This document shows, one piece after another, positions 59,689 to 64,000 of a DNA stretch of 64,000 bases. The position numbers and the translations under genes are program-made. The stretch is from NCBI RefSeq assembly GCF_006265095.1, contig NZ_VCNK01000020.1:1-64000 (forward strand). The letters run 5' to 3'. Under the pieces are notes generated by a model. The model ran no database searches, had not been told where the DNA came from, and saw only the letters and a list, made by a program, of their open reading frames with translations. Source of the DNA: Phaeobacter sp. B1627 (GTDB lineage: Bacteria > Pseudomonadota > Alphaproteobacteria > Rhodobacterales > Rhodobacteraceae). How positions within the stretch are numbered: the first letter of the stretch is position 1; every line of letters starts with the position of its first letter.

Positions 59689-60816
59689 TTGGCAATACCC
59701 GTATTTGAACCCTGGAACGATCCGGACGAGAAACCGTTGATCCAGTTCCAGAACGTCACCAAACGCTTTGGCGATTTCACCGCGATCGACAACCTGACCA
59801 TCGATATTTTCGAACGCGAGTTCTTTGCGCTTCTGGGCCCGTCAGGCTGTGGCAAGACCACCATGATGCGGATGCTGGCCGGGTTCGAATCCCCCACCGA
59901 GGGGAAGATTTTTCTGGCTGGTCAGGATATTGCCCCCGTCCCCCCGAACCAGCGCGCGGTCAATATGATGTTCCAGTCCTATGCGCTGTTTCCCCACCTC
60001 AGCGTTTGGGAAAACATCGCTTTTGGTCTGAAACGCGAAGGCATGCCCAAGCCCGAGATCAACGCCCGGGTGGACGAAATGCTGCGGTTGACGCGACTTG
60101 AGAAATTCGCCCGCCGCCGACCGCATCAGATTTCCGGCGGCCAACGGCAGCGAGTCGCCCTCGCCCGCAGCCTGGCAAAGGCACCAAAGCTGCTGCTGCT
60201 GGACGAACCGCTCGGTGCGCTGGATCGCAAGTTGCGCGAGGAAACCCAGTTCGAGTTGATGGACATCCAGGAAAAGACCGGCACCACCTTTGTGATCGTC
60301 ACCCATGATCAGGAAGAGGCGATGACAGTCGCCAGCCGCGTCGCTGTGATGGACAATGGGCAGGTCATGCAAGTGGCCACGCCCGCCGATATATACGAAG
60401 CGCCCAATTCCGTTTATGTCGCTGATTTCATTGGTGATGTGAATTTGATCGAAGGCAAGGTCACAGCCACCGGAGAGGGCACGTTCGCGTTGCACTGGCG
60501 CGACGGGGCCGAGCCGCTGCGCGTCAAATCCCCGACCGGTTTCTCCGAGGGGCAGACCGCGCATCTCGCCATTCGGCCGGAAAAGGTCACCATCAGCGCC
60601 GAACGCCCGGCTGATGCTGCCAACGCCGTGCAGGGCAAAGTTCTGGACATCGCCTACCTGGGCAACCTGTCCACCTATCATGTGGAGCTGCCGACGGGCG
60701 ATATCATCAAGGCGCAAACGGCAAACACCCGCCGGATTTCGCGACGGGACTACACATGGGAAGACACCGTCTGGCTGTCCTGGACCGCCACCGGCGGCAT
60801 CTTGTTGGCGAACTGA
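59689..60816 (+). CDS. potG: putrescine-type ABC transporter ATP-binding protein
   Basis: 375 residues. Walker A GPSGCGKTT (50-58), signature ISGGQRQRVALARSL, Walker B LLLLDEPLGALDRKLRE and H-loop VIVTHDQEEAMTVAS are intact, and a TOBE domain follows (LAIRPEKVTI). The start is set at TTG 59689 (LAIPVFEPWNDPD), with a G-run upstream; an in-frame TTG at 59677 is the alternative. The stop overlaps the next gene's ATG as TGATG. Confidence 0.9.
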   Translation: MAIPVFEPWNDPDEKPLIQFQNVTKRFGDFTAIDNLTIDIFEREFFALLGPSGCGKTTMMRMLAGFESPTEGKIFLAGQDIAPVPPNQRAVNMMFQSYALFPHLSVWENIAFGLKREGMPKPEINARVDEMLRLTRLEKFARRRPHQISGGQRQRVALARSLAKAPKLLLLDEPLGALDRKLREETQFELMDIQEKTGTTFVIVTHDQEEAMTVASRVAVMDNGQVMQVATPADIYEAPNSVYVADFIGDVNLIEGKVTATGEGTFALHWRDGAEPLRVKSPTGFSEGQTAHLAIRPEKVTISAERPADAANAVQGKVLDIAYLGNLSTYHVELPTGDIIKAQTANTRRISRRDYTWEDTVWLSWTATGGILLAN

Positions 60817-61697
60817 TGCGCCGTTTCCTCCTGATCGCCATCCCCTACATCTGGCTTCTGGCGCTGTTCCTGGTGCCCTTTGTCATCGTTCTGAAAATCT
60901 CGCTGTCGGATGCCGCCATCGCGCGCCCTCCCTATTTTCCGCAGTTTGACTGGGCGGAGGGCATCCGGGCCTTCATCGCGGAGCTGGATTTCGAGAATTT
61001 CATCTGGCTTGTCGAGGATGACCTCTATTGGAAAGCCTACCTCAGCTCTCTGCGCATTGCCCTGACATCGACGGTGCTGACCCTGATTGTCGGCTACCCG
61101 ATCGCCTATGGCATGGCCCGCGCCCCGGAAGAATGGCGCCCGACGTTGATGATGTTGGTGATCCTGCCGTTCTGGACCTCTTTTCTCATCCGGGTCTACG
61201 CCTGGAAAGGCATTCTGTCGAACGAAGGCTTCCTGAACCAATTCCTGCTCTGGAGCGGCCTGGTATCAGAGCCGCTGCAGATCCTGAACACCACCACTGC
61301 GGTCTATATCGGGATCGTCTACACCTATCTGCCCTTCATGATTCTACCGATCTACGCGGCGCTTGACCGGATGGACGACAGCCTGATCGAAGCGGCCGAA
61401 GACCTCGGCTGTTCCCGCTTTTCCGCCTTCTGGCTGGTGACGGTTCCCCTGTCCAAGGGCGGGATCATCGCCGGTTGCTTCCTCGTCTTCATTCCGGCGA
61501 TGGGCGAGTTCGTGATCCCGTCGCTGCTTGGCGGGTCGGACACGCTGATGATCGGCAAGGTCCTGTGGGAGGAGTTCTTCTCCAACCGGGATTGGCCGGT
61601 GGCCTCGGCCGTGGCGGTGGTCCTGCTGCTGATCCTCGTGGTGCCGATTGTGCTGTTTCAGCGAAACCAGCAAAAGGAACAGGAGAGCGAACAATGA
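60816..61697 (+). CDS. potH: putrescine-type ABC transporter permease (PotH-like)
   Basis: 293 residues, normal length, six predicted membrane segments. It starts MRRFLLIAIPYIWLLALFLVPF; the EAA loop is EAAEDLGCSRFSAFWLVTVPLSKGG. The ATG at 60816 overlaps the ATPase stop, and its stop overlaps the following permease ATG as ATGA. An upstream start at 60756 lies inside the ATPase and is rejected. Confidence 0.93.
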   Translation: MRRFLLIAIPYIWLLALFLVPFVIVLKISLSDAAIARPPYFPQFDWAEGIRAFIAELDFENFIWLVEDDLYWKAYLSSLRIALTSTVLTLIVGYPIAYGMARAPEEWRPTLMMLVILPFWTSFLIRVYAWKGILSNEGFLNQFLLWSGLVSEPLQILNTTTAVYIGIVYTYLPFMILPIYAALDRMDDSLIEAAEDLGCSRFSAFWLVTVPLSKGGIIAGCFLVFIPAMGEFVIPSLLGGSDTLMIGKVLWEEFFSNRDWPVASAVAVVLLLILVVPIVLFQRNQQKEQESEQ

Positions 61698-62512
61698 AAC
61701 GCCTGAGCGCCTTCAACGTGGTCTCGCTGACCTTCGGCTTTGCCTTCCTCTATGTCCCGATGCTCATCCTGATCCTGTTTTCCTTCAACGAAAGCAAACT
61801 GGTGACCGTCTGGGCTGGCTTCTCGACCAAATGGTATGGCGAGTTGATGCAGAACGATGCGATGCTTCAGGCCGCCTGGGTCACGATAAAAGTCGCCGTG
61901 TTCTCCTCAACCATCGCAACCGTGCTGGGCACGATGGCCGCCTATGTGCTGGTCCGCAGCGGCCGGTTTCTGGGGCGGACCCTGTTTTCCGGAATGATCT
62001 ACGCGCCGCTGGTGATGCCCGAGGTGATCACCGGTCTGTCGCTGCTGCTCTTGTTCATCGGCATCGGCCTGGACCGGGGGGTGCTGACGATCGTCTTGGC
62101 GCACACGACGTTTTCCATGTGCTACGTCTCGGTGGTGGTGTCGTCGCGGCTGGCGACCTTTGACCGCTCGCTGGAAGAGGCCGCCCTGGATCTGGGCTGC
62201 TCCGCCGCCGAGGCGTTTCGTCTTGTAACCCTGCCGATCATCGCGCCGGCCGTGGTGTCCGGCTGGCTCCTTGCCTTCACCTTGTCGCTCGACGATCTTG
62301 TGATCGCCTCCTTCACCACCGGACCTGCGGCCACCACCCTGCCGATCAAGATCTTCTCAGCGGTGCGGCTGGGAGTTTCGCCGGAAATCAATGCGCTTTC
62401 GACAATCATGATCACGGTCGTCACCGTCGGGGTCATTGGTGCCTCCTTGGTGAGCAAACGCGCATTGGTGAAACAACGGCAGGAAGAACAGGACGCGGTG
62501 CGCGCCTCATGA
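61694..62512 (+). CDS. potI: putrescine-type ABC transporter permease (PotI-like)
   Basis: 272 residues, normal length. MKRLSAFNVVSLTFGFAFLYVPM begins TM1, and the EAA loop reads EEAALDLGCSAAEAFRLVTLPIIAP. The start ATG at 61694 overlaps the previous gene by four bases. The stop overlaps the FAD oxidoreductase ATG as ATGA. Confidence 0.93.
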   Translation: MKRLSAFNVVSLTFGFAFLYVPMLILILFSFNESKLVTVWAGFSTKWYGELMQNDAMLQAAWVTIKVAVFSSTIATVLGTMAAYVLVRSGRFLGRTLFSGMIYAPLVMPEVITGLSLLLLFIGIGLDRGVLTIVLAHTTFSMCYVSVVVSSRLATFDRSLEEAALDLGCSAAEAFRLVTLPIIAPAVVSGWLLAFTLSLDDLVIASFTTGPAATTLPIKIFSAVRLGVSPEINALSTIMITVVTVGVIGASLVSKRALVKQRQEEQDAVRAS

Positions 62513-63816
62513 TGCGGCGAATCTTTCCGGATTACGCCTACGGCACCGGCCCGCGGAGCAATTGCTGGTGGGATGAAACCTGCCCTGCGCCGGTGTGGCC
62601 CGAACTGGACCGGGCGCGCGAGGTCGACGTGGCGATCATTGGTGGCGGCTTTACCGGCCTGTCCACCGCGCTTCACCTGGCCGAGGCCGGTGTCGATGTG
62701 GCCGTGATCGAGGCGGAAACACCGGGATGGGGCGCCTCGGGCCGCAACGGTGGCTTCTGCTGTCTTGGCGGTGCCAAACTCGGCAGCAGAGCAATGGAGC
62801 GCCTCCACGGTCGCCGGGAGACACAGGTCTATCAGGCGGGCGAGGAAGAAGCTGTCCATCTGGTGGAACGTCTGATCGCCCGCCATGGCATAGAGGCAGA
62901 TACGCATTCCTCTGGCGAAACCGTCATGGCCCACTCCGCCAAAGCGGGCGCCGCACTGCGCCGGGCCGCCCAAAACACCGGCGCGGACTTCATCGATGGC
63001 CCAGCTCTTGCAGCAAATGGGCTTGGGGGCCGCTTCCACGGCGCCATGACGACTCCGCTCGGCTTCGCCCTCAATCCCCGCAAGTACCTCTTTGGCCTTG
63101 CCGCCGCTGCCGCGACTGCCGGCGCGACCCTTTATCAGCGCAGCCCGGCTCTGGATCTGTGGCAGGATGACAGCGGCTGGCACGCCCGCACGCCAAAGGG
63201 CCGGATCTCCGCCAAACGGCTGGTGATTGCCACGAATGGGTATTCCAGCGAGAACATTCCCGGCTGGCTGGCGGGCCGCTACATGCCAGCGCAATCCACC
63301 GTCATGGTCACCCGCCCGCTGACGGCGGATGAGCAGGCCGCACAGGGCTGGACCAGTGCCCAGATGGCCTATGACACCCGTCACATGCTGCATTACTTTC
63401 GCCTGATGCCAGACGGACGGTTTCTGTTTGGAATGCGCGGTGGCTTGATGTCCTCGCCCCGGGCCGAAGCGAAAATCCGCACAGCTCTGCGCAGCCATTT
63501 CGACCGACTGTTTCCGGCGTGGCGCGGAGTGGAGGCCACGCATATGTGGTCCGGCATGGTCTGCCTATCGCGCAATCTGGTGCCCTTTGTCGGCTCGGTT
63601 CCGGACCACCCGGGCCTGTTTGCGGGCCTGTGCTACCATGGAAATGGCGTCGCAATGGGCAGCTATGCCGGCAGGTTGCTGGCCGATCTCGTACAGGGCA
63701 AAACTCCCGAAGCCCCCTATCCAGACCTCTTCCAGCGGATGCCCCGGTTTCCCTTGGGCCGGGCCCGCCGCCTGCTGATGCCGCCCGCCTATGCGCTGCT
63801 CGGCCTGATGGACTGA
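62509..63816 (+). CDS. FAD-dependent oxidoreductase, gamma-glutamylputrescine oxidase-like
   Basis: 435 residues of the DAO family. The N-terminal motif EVDVAIIGGGFTGLSTALHLAEAG binds FAD; SGRNGGFCCLGGAKLG and the C-terminal GLCYHGNGVAMGSYAGRLLADLV fit PuuB/YurR-type amine oxidases. The ATG at 62509 overlaps the potI stop, so it is part of the transporter operon, and the context points to a polyamine or gamma-glutamyl-amine substrate. No puuA-like ligase gene is seen in the window, so PuuB itself is not proven. Confidence 0.85.
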   Translation: MMRRIFPDYAYGTGPRSNCWWDETCPAPVWPELDRAREVDVAIIGGGFTGLSTALHLAEAGVDVAVIEAETPGWGASGRNGGFCCLGGAKLGSRAMERLHGRRETQVYQAGEEEAVHLVERLIARHGIEADTHSSGETVMAHSAKAGAALRRAAQNTGADFIDGPALAANGLGGRFHGAMTTPLGFALNPRKYLFGLAAAAATAGATLYQRSPALDLWQDDSGWHARTPKGRISAKRLVIATNGYSSENIPGWLAGRYMPAQSTVMVTRPLTADEQAAQGWTSAQMAYDTRHMLHYFRLMPDGRFLFGMRGGLMSSPRAEAKIRTALRSHFDRLFPAWRGVEATHMWSGMVCLSRNLVPFVGSVPDHPGLFAGLCYHGNGVAMGSYAGRLLADLVQGKTPEAPYPDLFQRMPRFPLGRARRLLMPPAYALLGLMD

Positions 63817-64000
63817 AGCTCTGAAACCTCCAGATCCAGCGCCTCGGTATCGTTGCGCCACATGCAGTAGGCCGCCATCCGCCAATGAAACCAGGGCTTC
63901 AGGGCGAAGTAGCGCGCCACCACGCGGCGATCCGGATAGGCAGAGGCAAATTGCGCCTCTTCCTCTGGCCCAAGCGGCCGACCACGGTACAAGAACTGCA
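63789..64000 (-). CDS. unidentified protein, C-terminal part (cut by window edge)
   Basis: The frame is open from the window edge to TGA at 63789. The visible 70 residues end QFLYRGRPLGPEEEAQFASAYPDRR (in part), ARYFALKPWFHWRMAAYCMWRND and TEALDLEVSELQSIRPSSA. An aromatic-rich stretch with Trp and Phe is notable. It is convergent with the FAD oxidoreductase, its stop being 27 bases inside that gene's end. I do not recognise the family. Confidence 0.6.
   Translation of the reverse strand, partial: QFLYRGRPLGPEEEAQFASAYPDRRVVARYFALKPWFHWRMAAYCMWRNDTEALDLEVSELQSIRPSSA

Overview
The window looks like core chromosome of a marine alphaproteobacterium of the Roseobacter group (Rhodobacteraceae). 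This is inferred from four things: high GC with strong G/C third-position bias, the split dnaA / dnaN-recF / gyrB cluster, a serC-type leader ahead of serC-serA, and many polyamine and amino-acid uptake and catabolic genes including Hint-domain proteins. No species can be assigned from sequence reading alone.

Layout. 1-551: the end of an integrated element, with a frame-broken DUF4102-type integrase running away from the 3' end of tRNA-Thr(UGU). 790-1165: a rearranged IS3-family remnant. 1433-10687: replication block (gyrB, recF, dnaN, dnaA, rpsT), interrupted by a quinone reductase/TetR divergent pair with three matching operators and by a LysE-type exporter coupled to recF. 11090-15151: enoyl-CoA hydratase, mutM, and the ubiE-ubiB ubiquinone pair. 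15291-19541: thiolase, an XRE-cupin regulator and kbl-tdh (threonine to glycine plus acetyl-CoA). The palindrome TCCGT-N4-ACGGA occurs at the regulator start codon and twice ahead of kbl, suggesting a local regulon. 19831-24676: a metallophosphatase and the serine pathway (serC-serA and divergent serB). 24685-32107: TauE-type transporter, IalB-family protein, rlmN, a small conserved-looking ORF, LOG-family hydrolase, PLP dehydratase, GntR regulator, a 13-bp minisatellite and dapD.

32270-39716 is a complete histidine utilisation locus: hutI-hutH-hutG-hutU with three ATGA overlaps on the minus strand, and hutF and hutC on the plus strand. The enzyme set (HutF plus HutG) indicates the five-step route through N-formylglutamate. 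39710-44126 holds two Hint-domain proteins, a small hypothetical protein and a glutamate-receptor-like membrane protein. 44677-50460: dapE, a GNAT acetyltransferase, rnr (RNase R) and a lytic transglycosylase, with a strongly structured 320-bp gap before rnr.

50599-63816 is devoted to polyamine-type transport and breakdown. A minus-strand ABC operon (ATPase, binding protein, two permeases) has two oversized permeases. It is followed by a class III aminotransferase, a GntR regulator, and a plus-strand potFGHI-like operon ending in a PuuB-like FAD oxidoreductase. Both operons carry a stem-loop immediately after the binding-protein gene. The right edge cuts an unidentified minus-strand gene.

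Most of the window is ordinary core genome. The observations most worth following are the TCCGT-N4-ACGGA regulon, the threonine dehydrogenase lacking all four structural-zinc cysteines, the receptor-like channel without a recognisable K+ filter, the Hint protein lacking its catalytic residues, and the enlarged ABC permeases.
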